This document shows, piece after piece, positions 48,901 through 61,438 of a stretch of 64,000 bases of DNA (its first letter is position 1; each line of letters starts with the position of its first letter). The notes under the pieces were generated by a model. It saw only the letters and a list, made by a program, of their open reading frames with translations, was not told where the DNA came from and did no database searches. The translations under genes and the position numbers were made by a program. Source of the stretch: Loxodes magnus (lineage: Eukaryota; Ciliophora; Karyorelictea; Loxodida; Loxodidae); contig CAMPDV010000521.1 of assembly GCA_946699065.1 (NCBI GenBank), positions 1 to 64,000 of the forward strand, written 5' to 3'.

Positions 48901-49745
48901 ATGGAAAAAGAAAAGAAAATAGCAAATTACTATAAAATGAGGACTAGATCATGTTGCTTAAAACTGATAAAAGCGAAGGAGTTACCTATTTCAATAGATT
49001 TTTAGAAGAAAATTACTACAACCAAAGACTCAGTCCAGTAGAAATGCAAGAAAATTAAATTTTTCAAGCATTTCTCAGATATCTGAATTAAGAATATGGT
49101 AAAAATATTTAGAGTGTGAAATTCCTTCAGACAGGAATTATTATTATATGATTCAAAAATAAGGAAACACTCATGCAATCCGGAAATAATTACACTTGAA
49201 AAAGTAGAAATTTTGCAATACCAAAAAAGCAAAGAAATATAGAGGAATTCTACAACATTAAGAACTACCCGATTCATTGAACATTTAACATGTATTCAAG
49301 TTTTAGCCAGGAGAAACCCATCTAAAGCAATACGGAAAAATAGTATATACAGAGATCGAAACCGTAAAAGATACAAAGCGAACCAATGGAAAAATGAAAA
49401 ATTATTTAGAATTGAAGGAGATCAAAGACGCAGAAAATATACCAGATAAGTTAGACGAAAGGTAAAGCACTTACTTGAGTCAGTCTGGAAATCCCATACA
49501 CGTATCGTTGTGTCGCTAACCATCAATTTGAAAATGTATGAGTTGTAACCAAAAGGGCTCAGCTCAAATTAATGCTTAAGAAAAAAAGTTATAAAGGAAA
49601 CAATTAGAAATGCTAAGGAAGTAAAAACTTGGTTAATGCATTCAGAAATCAGGAATAAACAGGAATAAAATGCCTTGCTATAAAGAGAAACAGATAGCAA
49701 AGGAAAAGAAAGTGAAGAAAACTGAAGAACATAAACTTCAAATAG
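48901..49745 (+). pseudogene. LINE CCHC ORF1 (family D), copy 3, truncated
   Basis: ATG 48901, early frameshift, then VTYFNRFLEENYYNQRLSP and, with three TGA as Trp, IIIWFKNKETLMQSGNNYTW and YPIHWTFNMYSSFS. The knuckle begins CMSCNQKG but is out of frame after that. Carries a ~40-bp insertion at about 49480-49520 shared only with copy 4. Ends at 49745. Confidence 0.55.
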
Positions 49746-49776
49746 ATCAATTTTATTGTAACCTATAATTATGAAA

Positions 49777-50843
49777 ATGGAAAACAAAATACAATTTACT
49801 AAATGCATTTTTTTGCGAAAACTCTTAAGATAACGAAACGGTTCCTTTGGAAGAATACAATTTCTTCTATTTAAATATGAAATCTTACCAAATTTATGCT
49901 TCTAAAGACTTGTTAGTAAGATCAACTACGATAAAAGTTAAGGTTTTTTTTAATATTTTTAGACTAAGTAATCACTGGTCACTCCTCATAAGTTTATTTG
50001 GTAGCCATATCAAATGACCTGAATTGAATTGTATCTAGTTCAGGATACCCTGAAAATTCTATAAAGATCTGGAAATTCCAGACTGCTACCCTTCTAAGAA
50101 CTTTATCGGGACATACCTCTTGAAATAGTTCGATAGTTATCCCACCTGACTAGAAATAAATTATATCAGCACATGAAGATACAACGATCAATATCTGAAA
50201 TTTTCAGACTGCTACTCTCCTTAGAATTTCATCGGGACATAACTCTTGAAGCAACTCGGTAGTTATCTTGCCTGAATAGAAATGAATTATATCAGCTTCT
50301 GAAGATACAACGATCAATATCTGAAATTTCCAGACTGGTATATTCCATAAAAATTTGGCAGGACATACTAATTGAGTTAAATCGGTAGTTATCTCCCTTT
50401 ACTAGGAATGAATCATATCAGCATCTAATGATAAAACGATCAAGATCTGGGATTTCCAGAATGGCCAGCTTATTCAAACTCTTTCGGGTCATTCAAGTTA
50501 TGTTTTATCGGTAATTTTATCTTTGGACAATAAGTATAAAATATCGAGTTCTTCTGATAAATCAATTAAGATATGAGACTTCTCTACTAGTTAGCTAGTT
50601 CGTATCTTTCAAGGTCACACGAAAGGTGTATCAAGTATTCAGTTAAATTCTGATTCAAGTGCTATATTTCCTGGTTCTTATGACCATTTAATCAAGATAT
50701 GGGATTTTAATACGGGTGTGTGTATATAGACTCTTTATGGGCATGCATAACCAATTGAATCTATAGCATTGAGTAGTGACAATAAATGGCTAGTATCTGG
50801 AGCAGATGACAATACTGTGAGGAAGTGGAGGATTGCGAGTTAA
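49777..50843 (+). CDS. WD40-repeat protein, copy 2 (intact)
   Basis: Exon 1 49777-49942 (MENKIQFTKCIFLRKLLRQR), 20-nt intron, exon 2 49963-50840, giving 348 residues in one frame. Repeats show GHSSQVYLV, GHTSWNSSIVI, GHNSWSNSVVI, GHTNWVKSVVIS and D-TI-IW strands, closing with VRKWRIAS. Of 14 Trp, nine are TGA (LNWIVS, TSW, NIWNF twice, NSW, QKWIIS, TNW, QEWIIS, KIWDFS) and five TGG. The next codon is TAA, aligned with the TGA stop of copy 1; it is either a stop or a Gln that extends the protein. A second ATG upstream at 49771 is in frame; 49777 matches copy 1. Scaffold role inferred from the fold. Confidence 0.85.
49943..49962 (+). other. 20-nt intron in WD40 copy 2
   Basis: GTTTTTTTTAATATTTTTAG: GT start, AG end, almost all T and A. 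Same position as the 22-nt intron of copy 1, and its removal restores the shared frame. Confidence 0.75.
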
Positions 50844-50859
50844 GAGTTGAGCAATAAAT

Positions 50860-53725
50860 TTATTGAAGACTAATTAAATTTGAGGGTTTAATTTTTGAAT
50901 GATTAAAAGTAGATAAAAAGTATATATTTGATATTAGATTTGCTATAAAGTTTAAAAGGATTAGTTAATTTTGTATTGAAGGTATATATATTTTATGTTT
51001 ATACTTCTTAGTAATTTTAAAGGCCTTAATATTGTTTGGTATTAAAAGATATTAAGATTTGTAGTTCGGATAACATTATAATAAATATTAATAAAATTAC
51101 AAACATTATTTAGACCATTTTATGCTCAGCGATTTATCTAGCAAAGATTTTTGGATAGAATAAATAAATTTTTTTTAATATCTATAAAAGGAAAAATAGA
51201 ATAGAAGTTTGAAAGTATTGGAATGTTTTAAAAAATGAATTAAAAAAAACTATAAATGCAAATAGATCTGAAATGGGGTAAGCATAAATCTACACATAGG
51301 TATAATATAGAATTATAATAAGTTAGCCAAATATAATAATAATATGTAAATAATTAATATAGTTCTCCCTTATACTTAAAGTAAAATTTAATTTGTTAGT
51401 ATATTTAGTTGTTCTCCTATAGTGAATAAGTATAAAATAATTTGATGATTAAGCAATAAATAAAAAAATAAGAAATAGAGTTTGAAATAAATGAGAAGTA
51501 GAAGGAACTGTTGATAATATAATAGTTATTGATATAAATTTTGGAAATAGATTTAAAATGATAAATAGTTTGAAATAATTGATATTTGTTTAAATGAAAT
51601 ATAAATAATTTTACATGATATCTAAGAGATTATTAAATACTTTATATATTATATTAAAATAATTTTAATATTTTAGATAATTTATTTATTTATCAAATAG
51701 AATATTTTATTTAAATTCAAGTTATATTTGTCACTATGAAGAGCAAAATTTAATTTTAATAAACTTAAGTTTAATCATATTTCATTAATACAGTTAACAT
51801 TATTCCTAAATACTTCTAACTCAAAAATTTAAAAATATCGTAAAATAAGTTACAAAATTTCTATAATAAATTTATATTAAATGTATAAAGGAAAATTACA
51901 CAAAGTAATCCTAAAGGAAACTCCATTTGTATTTTAATTTAAAATGCTATAAATTATATTTTTAGTAAAATTAATAAAACAAGCTTGATTTTTGTTTCAA
52001 TGAACTTTCAAAATATAACATATAAAATAATGTCAAAAACAAAAAAATTAAAACTTATTCTAAATTTAATTTTTAACAACCAACTTTTAGGATTCTAAAA
52101 AATGTACATAATTTAGTTTAATTTATAAAAAAATAAGGTTTTAAAGCAAAAGATATTGTCTAAATAAAAAGTTTCTGTAATATTTGAAATATAATAAGAT
52201 AATAAATAATATTTGATAATGAATAGCTATAATGAAAGTTTGAATATTAAATAAATAAAATTTAATAAATAGATTGATAAATATTAAAAAAATTAGTGAT
52301 TAAGCTAATTTAAAAGAGTATATTTTTTGATAAAAGAATAAATAATCTATTTATAGGCATAAATAATAAGGGAATATAAGATTAAATTTTTAATTATTTT
52401 AAATTTTACTAAAATATTAAATAGTTTTAAATAAATAAAGAAAAATACATTTTTACTAAAGTTTCTAAATACTAAATTAATTATATAGCATGGTTACACA
52501 TGTAAAAGCTAAGTTGTTCTAAATTTAAAAAATAGTATTTTGAGATTAAATCAAACTATTTATTTATTTTATTTAAAAACATTATTATGAAAGAATATTC
52601 ATAATTATATTATAAAAAAGATAATCTAAGTTTGTACCATTTAATTTTCTTTATCTATAATAGTCTTAATATAATAAAATATAACAACCTACAAATAATT
52701 AAACTTACAATCTTATATACACTACAATCAATATATATAACTCTATAAATCTATAATCATCATTTAATATATATCTACTGTAGAACATTTATACATCAAA
52801 TTAGAATTTGCAATCAAACCTTTATTAAAGTTGCTTTAAGAATCAAAAGTTATAACATATAACAAACATTTGCTACCAAATTATTTAAATTATTTAAATA
52901 TATCTAAGTATCTTTATACTTAGTAATAATAAAAATGATATTCTAATATAATGCATATTAGCAAAATAAAAGTAATTAACAAATTAATATCATATTCATT
53001 ATATCTAAAACATTAAAACTAAAGCTTTTTTAATTTATTAAGATATACTAAGTGTAAGTTAAAGCTATTACTATTATATCTATACAAAATGCATATACAT
53101 AATAATATTTCAAATATTTTATTTAATATCAATTTTAAAAACATTAATCATTTATTTCAATTTAAAAGATCAACTAATTCAATTCAAACATTTTCCTATT
53201 CATTTTCTAATTATAAATAGTCATTATTTATTACTCATCTATTTTATTTATATTTTACACATTATATGTATTCAACGTGTCTCAAACTCTAAAATTCCTA
53301 CATTATTTTAACATCAAACTTAACTCTTAAAAAACTACTTTTTTATAAGATAAACTGTCATAAGGTGAAATTATAGTTTAAAAGCAAAATATTTTCATAC
53401 AAACTATAAAACAAACTATTTATAAGAAATTAATTCAACTTGTGCAAGAATTTAGGGCACTAATATAACAGTAAATCTCTAAAAATTCCAATTCCAAAAG
53501 ATATAGATGCAATGCTACAAGAAGACTTATTATTTAGTAAGTTAATCTAGAAATAAGAATTATACCATTATAATAGATTTATTTAACAAACTTCATTTAT
53601 CTTCAAGTTCATATCTTTTAGTCTTGTTAAATAATAGAAAATTAAAAATATGTAATTTTAAAATTTTTATATGATATGTATAGTTATATTTAAAATATAC
53701 ACTAATTATTAAAAATACCATAGTT
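50860..53725. other. Long AT-rich spacer
   Basis: About 2.9 kb with some of the highest A+T in the window. No gene, tandem repeat or RNA-like island on either strand. Confidence 0.5.
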
Positions 53726-53730
53726 AATAA

Positions 53731-54030
53731 GATGGCTGTACCTGAGGTTTATTTTTTGATAAAAATTTCTAATCTTATGATAAGGTCAAGTTCCTATTCG
53801 CTGAGAAGTTCTCTGGTTAGAGTCAATCTTAACATGTGAACAAAATCTTTCCGATTATCCACTCTTGCTAGCGGTTTGAAGTTTGTTGGCTCATAGTTAT
53901 CGAATCCTAGGCCGAAGCTTATTGAATTAAGTAGCAGGATATCTACGTTGTGTGCATTAAGAGAGTGTAATTTATTGTCTAGCAGAAATTTTCAGCCCCT
54001 TGAAAGAGAAATTTGAAAATTTATAATTAA
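53731..54030 (+). mobile_element. SINE-like retroposon, copy B (diverged)
   Basis: Shares with copy A, in the same order: AAGATGG at the start, CAAGTTCC, GCTGAGAA, CTGGTTAGAGTCAATCTT against CTGGTCAAAGTCAACCTT, GATTATCCACTC, and CAGGATATC. Box-B-like GGTTAGAGTCA (53815-53825) matches the RNA polymerase III box B consensus at most positions, and a box-A-like sequence lies 39 bp upstream. No target duplication is visible, consistent with age. Less GC-rich than copy A. Confidence 0.55.
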
Positions 54031-54541
54031 TTAATTGTAAACTGCTTATTCCTCTTTAGATCATTTTTCAAAGATTTAATATACTTAATTGAAAATATTT
54101 GTTACTATGCTTGGAGAAATCTGAATATATCATTTACCCAGTGAGGAACTTAATTGAAGATGGTATCACTATTAGTTATTGCTATTATATGGAAATATTA
54201 ATAAAATATAGGCATTAAAAATATTAAATGTTAATTAATTTTTAATAATAAATATAAAATATTTTCTTTTAAATAAAAATAAATTTATTAAACATAAATA
54301 AGAGCTTAATAATCTGCTTAATTATAAGCATTAAAATAATATCTATTTAAACTAATTTTATTATTTATTTTACTTTTATTTCATTAAACTAAATCTTTTA
54401 ATTTTAGTTATTACTATAATTAATAAAAATCTATAAGTCTAATTTTAGTTTAATAAATGGATTAGGAAAGTTGTAAAATATCTAAAAAATAATTTGATTC
54501 TTTAAAAAAAAATTCATAAGGTACTTTAATATAGTTTCTTA
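54031..54541. other. AT-rich spacer
   Basis: Nothing recognised. Confidence 0.4.
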
Positions 54542-55790
54542 ATGTGCTCAAAATTTGTTAAAGTTGGTCTTAATGTCGCTCAATAAGTATTTTGTAAGCA
54601 TATTAGTGAATATTTAAAAGCTTTATATCTGAGTTAAAAATCTATATTTCAACCGAAAAATATGAGAAGCAGCTTAATGAATTTCAACAAAAAGCAAAGC
54701 TAAATAAAAATGTATAGAATTTTGCAAATATTTAAATAATGAAAGATATAGTAAATTAGTTGAATTAAAGTTATTTTGATGATTTAAAAACTCTTTTCTA
54801 AATATAATAAATTAAGTATATCTTCAAACCACAAATAATATTAGAGGGTAATTATAAAATATTATAAGAAAATAGAAGAAATAATTTAAATCTTACATAA
54901 TTAAATACAAAATATATAAAAATAATTACATTTACCATCATAAACTAAATAATAACAAAAAGAAAGAGTAACATTATTAAATATAATTAAACAGTAATAC
55001 GAGCAGATAAAGTAAAAGAATTAGAAATTTAATTAAGCTGAAAATTAAGAAATAAATGTTAACTAAATTTCTGATCAATTAATTTAAAATTGTTTTAGCG
55101 TGATGAGTTTTGTTGAATGATATCATAGAATTATCTAAGGCAGATAACAAAGTAAAATAAGCTTTAGCAAATGTGATAATGATCTTAAAATGTTTGGACT
55201 ATAATTTTATACAAAAAACTATGGGGGAATAAGAACCTGAACTGTTAATTTGAGGGGATTAAATTTTCAAGATTGAAATCTAAGAAACTAAAATTTATAA
55301 GAGATTAATTTAAGGATTACGAAACTAGCAAACTGCAATTTAAATGAAGTAAACTTAACTAAAATGTAATTGGAATTGCTCTAGACATTCCATTTCTCCA
55401 AATGAGAAATTCTTATGCGATCTTGGATGTTTTCAAAACAAAAAAATTATTTTGAATATTTATTAATTTTAGAAAAGTGTAAGTTTCCTTAAGACTTAAC
55501 ATCATCATCTGTATTATTTGCTTCATTATACGACATGTGAAGTAAGGAGATTTGAATCAAGAACCAGGAATCATAGAATTGGAGAAAACTGTCAGTTGAG
55601 CTTTAAAAAAGCGATAACCTTGAATAAGTTAAGTCTATCCTCTAGAGACCGTCGATTCTTATCTACAGTAGCTAGCTTATAGACCAAACTGACAGTAGCC
55701 ATAAACCAAATTTTAAATTATTAAAGTAAATATAATATAAATAAACATAATTGATTAATCTACAAAATTATGAACAAAAAAGGATTAAAA
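54542..55790 (+). CDS. Pentapeptide-repeat protein
   Basis: The opening reads MCSKFVKVGLNVAQQVFCKH and a helical region; near 55100 a conserved lead-in (VKQALANVIMILKCLDYNF) comes just before pentapeptide repeats NLRGL-NFQDW-NLRNQ-NLQEI and NLRIT-KLANC-NLNEV-NLTKM (about 55,215-55,350), which fold as a right-handed quadrilateral helix. Trp in the repeat is TGA. A helical C-terminal region (FEYLLILEKCKFPQDL; WSKEIWIKNQESQNWRKLS) follows in the same frame, with TGA at three more Trp positions. At least one frame change before the repeats, so tiny introns or damage. The related minus-strand gene at 59.1 kb continues into WD40 repeats; this one does not. Confidence 0.55.
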
Positions 55791-55856
55791 AATAGAATAT
55801 TTTAATAAAAATATATCCATTATAAAATATATGTAAAATAAAAAAAATTTAATTTT

Positions 55857-57950
55857 GATATAATAATAATAAACAATAAGAGTTTCAATATTTGAAATAT
55901 TGAGACATAAATGCATAATTATCGGTAAATAATTAGGCAAATTATGTTAAATTTAAAAGTTCCTGCATTTTCAATCATGGCTCTCTTTCACTCTCATTTT
56001 GATAAGGGTTCGATTAGCTCATTAAATCTATTTATTGGTTTCTTTTAATAGGATTTATTTCTTCACTCTAGTCTTTAAAATATTTAATCTTCTTCTTAAT
56101 AATTATTGATGGAATATTTTTATGTACATATCTATTTAGTCATCTTACTTTCTGTAAATTATTGGTTAATATAGTTTTAGTCATATAAAATTAGTCTTAT
56201 TTAATCTTTTCCAGTAATTATTTTTTGCTTATTAAAATTCTTAAAAATGTCTGAATAAGTATTACATTGGAAAATGTGCTAAAATGTATCAAATTCCTAT
56301 CTACATAAACAAACTTAGTTTAATTATGTTTCGATATGTCGTTGAATCAGTTCATATTAAAAATTATAAGTGTAAGTTCTTAATTTATATATTGAAATAG
56401 TTTATTGGATTAGATGTCTATTGTATTTTGTGTATGTTATTAAAGGGAAGACATTATAATTACTTTCTATTTAATTAATAAATCTTTTTGCAGTTCACAT
56501 TACTGCATTCTTAGAAGAATTCTTTTTAGATTTAAATATTAAGATGCTTATTAAATTCTTTGAAATAATAAGTTATTTGAATATCTAAATTATATTTTTC
56601 AATGTTTTTATCTACATATTTCTTGTAGGGAAGGTTAAATTTAAGTTAATTTCAGTTTCTTTCTTTTTTTCTCAGAAATTAAACCGTTTCACATTTCTTA
56701 ACATTTATATTAAGTCTTAATCAAGTAAAAATTTAATAATTTTTGGGCGTTTTTTTAGGAATTTGCAAATTAAATTAAATCATCAGCAAAACCTAACACA
56801 AAGAAAGATCTGGAACAGATATTAAATCCTAATTTTTTTTAACTATTTTCTAAATATCTCAATGTCATAGTATAGAATTGCAAATACAGGATCATGATTA
56901 CTTCCTTATATAACAACATTATTAATCTATATTGTTCTAGTAAGATACCCATCAATAATAAACTTAGCATCAATATGTTATAAAATGATTCTAGAGCAAG
57001 AATTTAGTTTAATGGAAACCTCAGTTTTCTTAAATTATAAAAAAGTAACTTTCTATGTATACTATCAAACATCTTTTCTGCATCAATTAAAGTAGCAATT
57101 AATTATTTTTTCGTGATTATCTACAATTTAAATCAATTATTTATTAAGCAGTTCAAAATTAATTAAATAGTAGAAGTTTACAGAGAAATCCAAACTAAAC
57201 TAAGCTTAAAATATTTCGTTCATATATATAATTATTAAGCCTTTAAGTAATTACCTTATCATAAATTTTTAACACACACTTTAGCAAAGCAATAGGTTGT
57301 AATTACTTCAAATATTTTTACTTCCTTATTTGAAAATAGGAATTATATTAACTTTTTTTAAACCATTCGGTATATTAAACTTTCTAAACATATTATTTAT
57401 AAAAAAAGTAATTATTTTATATAATTATTACCCTCCATATTTAATAAGTTCAGATTTAAAACCATCCTGAGGCTTTATTGTTTGATAGTTAAGATATTAT
57501 TTTTTTAATTTAAAATTCCGAAAAAAAAATTCTCTAAAGATGACTCAATTGCTAGTTGTTAATAAAAGACTTATTTTTAAATATTTAATTTATCTTATTA
57601 TTCTATTTCTTCTTAACTAAGATTCGAATGGTTATTAAAAACTTGAGTTTCTCAACTGTTATTAAATAGTTAGTTTAATTATAATTAATTTAGTTACGAA
57701 TTTTTGAGTTTCTGTCTAATATAATTAAATCATCTTTTTCTATACTAATTTTACATATCATTTTATATTTTTGCTTAACCCTTATTTTCTCTCAAAGCTT
57801 CTTTCTATATAAACATTAAAATATTTTCTTATGAGATATATAGATATTTTTTCATCCAATACATTAATTTTAAATAGTTTCATAATTAACTAATGTCAGA
57901 TTTTCAATCCAAAATTAATTTATCAAATAATATAAAAATAATTAAAAGCA
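55857..57950 (-). mobile_element. Non-LTR retrotransposon B, 5'-truncated
   Basis: Minus-strand reverse transcriptase related to element A: DGFKSELIKYGGQQLYKIIT, KVNIIPIFKQGSKNI, LIDAEKMFDSIHRKLLFYNL (about 57,060) and an intact active-site block VLGFADDLIQFAN (about 56,780). Several frameshifts. The 3' end repeats the design of A: a hairpin (TCAATATTT/AAATATTGA, 55885-55903) followed by a (TTA)n tail. No endonuclease or ORF1, so truncated at the 5' end as is usual for LINE copies. Confidence 0.75.
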
Positions 57951-58149
57951 TTTCTTTTACATAAAATTGCCTTTTTTACTACATTTATTTAACTATTTCA
58001 CTTTTAGGACTCAACTATATTTTCAAAAATACAATTAAACATCTGCAATGCATCTCTCTATTGCAGCTCACTCTAACTTCACACTTATTCAATTTAATTA
58101 AAAACTTACTTGCTTTTGAACTTTACTAATTTTCAAACTTTAAAGCAAG

Positions 58150-59110
58150 CTTTGCACACTTCACTTTCTCACTATTTATCACCATCTCTTGATAAGAGTC
58201 ATTTGTTGTCCTTACTTAATGTAACTGAATAACCTTAAATGTCCTATTTAGGTTGTTAGATTATCGTCCGATAAAAAACTCAATAATTTGATAGTTTAAT
58301 CACAGTTATAAACTTATTACATTATTAAAATGTTCTGTTAAAGTTCGAATACATTACCTATCTAAAAGTCCCATATCTTTATTGTTAATTCTCTCTGTCA
58401 TTATGAATTTATTATCATTACTTAAAATTATCGCTTTAATCAGGTCTTTATGTTTTTGAAAAGCCAATACATTGCCAAGTTTAGAAATTTCATATCTTTA
58501 TATTCTTATCAAAACTTTCCGATATTATTTATTTATAATCTCATGTTAAAATTATCAATCTTACTCAATTCATATGACCCTACAAAGTACTCTTACAAAT
58601 AGTAATTATGAAGTCTCAAATCTTTATTTTATTATCATAATTCCTGTTATTATTTATTTCTAGTCATCCATTACATCTACAGAAAGAATATCTTCCTATA
58701 TCCTTCAAAGTACTCTTACAAGTCCCATTCAAAAATTATCATATTTTTATAGTTTTATCGGAACTTCCCGATACTATTCATTTCTAGTCACTTGCTTCAG
58801 TTACAGATAAGATGAAACCATTATGTCCTGCAAAGTCGCTAATTATTATGGTGATTCTAGTTATACGTTAGTTAAATTTGCTCCATTAAAATTACAATTT
58901 ATTAGACATGTATTTCTTAAATTGCCACCATACATGTTGGTCTTTTTTAAATTGCAATTTTACAGCAATATATCACTTAAATAAGCACCTCTAATTCTTA
59001 TTGCTTCTAAACTTTTATGTAAACGCATATTTAAATTCTTCATAATAGTTATGGTATTAGCTGAGGCTTGTTCTACATCATTAAAAGTTTTAGGTAATTC
59101 AATTACTTTT
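58150..59110 (-). pseudogene. Pentapeptide-WD40 protein
   Basis: The N-terminal lead-in EQASANTITIMKNLNMRLHK is followed by pentapeptide repeats (ILLQNCNLKKTNMYGGNLR; NCNFNGANLTNVQLESP), then WD40 strands in shifting frames: ASDQKWIVSGSSDKTIKIW, NKIKIWDF, GHMNWVRLIIL, SFDKNIKIWNFQTW and a final VRKW. Nearly all Trp are TGA. At least four frame changes, too many for introns alone, so it is probably decayed. It shares its lead-in and repeats with the gene at 54.5 kb and its propeller type with the two WD40 genes. Confidence 0.7.
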
Positions 59111-59399
59111 TAATTTTATAAGTTTTAACTTGAATTCTACTTGAACTGGTTTAAAATTTTTTTATTATACCATAATTAGATTTATTCAAATAATTTTTTT
59201 CTACTTTGGATCTGATAAAACTTGTTTTGAGAATTTTACTGCAATTATAACAACATTCTCATTTGATATCATATTATACCTTTTAAATTATATAATCACC
59301 TATAAATTTTCTACTTAATATGTCTACGAAACTTGATTCTTGGTTTCAGTTTACATGAATTTCGTTGAAACAATTTTGAGCTAACTACTGAGAGATTGA

Positions 59400-60840
59400 A
59401 TTTACATAAAACTCTTCATTTTAGAATTAGCTATAAGTCTAAATCATTTACTTTTATTATTTAAAGCATATCTTTGAATGAATCTATAACAATTTTTTTT
59501 GTTACCATAATATCTATATCTTTTTCAAGCATGAATTTACATAACTCTTCTTTGTTCGACTTGATTCCTCTAATGTTATAAATTCCTATCCTTAAATATT
59601 TTTTCAAATTATCAAATTTTCTTAATCTTCATTGTTTGATTCTTCCTATTTAGTATCAACTATTTATTTAGGATTAATTTGTCTTTTTCAAAACCGAATT
59701 ACTTTAATTTTTGTATTTATGTTCAAGTTCTATGTATACTATCTTTTCTGATATTATTTTTCTATTTATTATTGAAATTGATTGCCTCTATTAATTTTGG
59801 AAGCAAACTAGTTACTTGCTGGAATTTATTTTGCTCAATGGGTTTTAACAATTGCACCTTTTCCTCATGGTATTAAACTTTAGCTTTTCCATAGATTTAA
59901 GGTAGCTTAAAGGATTTTTTTAAGAATTTATTAAGTTAAATGATCTTTTATTATTTTATCAATTATTACCTATCTCAGGTTAATTTAAATAATTAGTTAA
60001 GCAATCATTATGCTTTATGATCCAAATTTTTGCTTGCTACTCTTCTTTATAATTTCTTTAGTTTTTCTATTTTTATTTATGTATCTTTTATTTCAAAGTG
60101 TTATTTCTTGTTACATATTCTACCACTTTTTTATGTTCAAGCATAATTGACTATTGACTTTGTTTCTTTTTGTCTTCTTCATTACTTAGTACTGTATCTA
60201 ATTTTTCGAAATTTTTCGCATCATTTATTGCCAATTGATTTAACTTTACACATAATTTTTTTCTTCCAGTTAAGTAAGAATATTTTCTGGATAAGTGGCT
60301 TCTGATAATTCTAGGTACATAGTTGTTGTGCCATCAAGTTATATGTTTCTTTTACTGTATTTAAAACTGTTTGTTTTATATTTCCAAAAACTTTTAACTT
60401 TTTTCTTTTGGAACTAAACTTTTGTAGTAGCGAATTAAGTAGTTATTACTTTTGAATATTAATTAATATTTCTCTTCTTGCTAAAATATCAAAAGATTAA
60501 TATTATCGTTTTCTATGCTAGAGAATTTATCAAATTATATTAATCAGATAAAAAAAATAGAATAAATTAAATTGGTATTTTTCGTACTTAATCTATATGT
60601 TATCCAAATTCTATATATCGGTACTGAAGAGTTCCATTAATGCGGCACATAATTTTATTATGCCTGATTTGTAATTTTTAAAATATCTCTTTATGAAAAA
60701 TTGAGATAGATTATTCTTATTCTTAGATGAAGTTTTCTACTTTATATTTTTAAAGTTACTTATTTTATAAAATTTTATTTTCTGTTAATTTTATTAGTTC
60801 AACATATTTTCCTAGCTTTTTTTCACCCTTAGATATCGCT
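59400..60840 (-). pseudogene. APE endonuclease and LINE ORF1 remnant (family C), copy 4
   Basis: The best preserved endonuclease N-terminus of the family: IYNIRGIKSNKEELCKFMLE and KDIDIMVTKKIVIDSFKDML (about 59,590-59,470). ORF1 upstream is recognisable by alignment to copy 1 but has lost its ATG and has many indels. Confidence 0.55.
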
Positions 60841-60911
60841 CCTAAAAACTTGATTTCTTAGTTGTTTTAATCTTACTGGTCTATCATATTAATCTCGAAA
60901 AGTTATTATGA

Positions 60912-61438
60912 TTGAGTTTTTATCGAGAGTATAGGAGTTGTAATGGCATGATTTTATTATTAGCTATAGAAGGACAATTTTAATTATATAGTAGTTCGTT
61001 TAAATTATTGAAGGAAATAATCTATTTTAAATTTGAAGATGTTGAAATAATGATAGTAATGATGATTTAATTAGTATTTAGATATAGGTATAGCTTAAGT
61101 ATTATTTGATTATAGTTTTGATTTGATTAGATAAATAGTAATCTAAGTAGTACTTGTATAATTTGAATATAAGGATATATTTAAAGATAGTCTTTTTGAC
61201 TGTGTTGAATATGTTTTGGTATATTATAAGCTGTATGTTTGTATCTGAATAATGATAATATTTGAATAATAGATTTTTAAATATGTTTAGATAAAATTTG
61301 ATTCTTTATTTATTTCAGACGCTTTAAATATTTTAATAAGTAATAACATATTTAACTAATTATAGATCTTTAAACTACTTCTTTAAATATTAAGATATAT
61401 TAAATAATATTATAAAATAGATATTAAAATTATGTTTA
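60912..61438. other. Conserved AT-rich stretch before RING-kelch copy 4
   Basis: Counterpart of 18761-19314 without the MxPKK insertion. Confidence 0.4.

Larger units (their letters stand above)
43659..49745. repeat. Large dispersed repeat, copy 3
   Basis: Same order as copy 1 including the MxPKK insertion. Left edge identical to 15858; the first 1.2 kb differs from copy 1 by little more than a 6-bp insertion. Right side stops at 49745, where the second WD40 locus begins. Confidence 0.85.

Noticed and set aside
55589..55700. Inverted repeat ACTGTCAGTT...AACTGACAGT as a small transposon
   Set aside because: It lies within the frame of the pentapeptide gene, is short, and has no target duplication.
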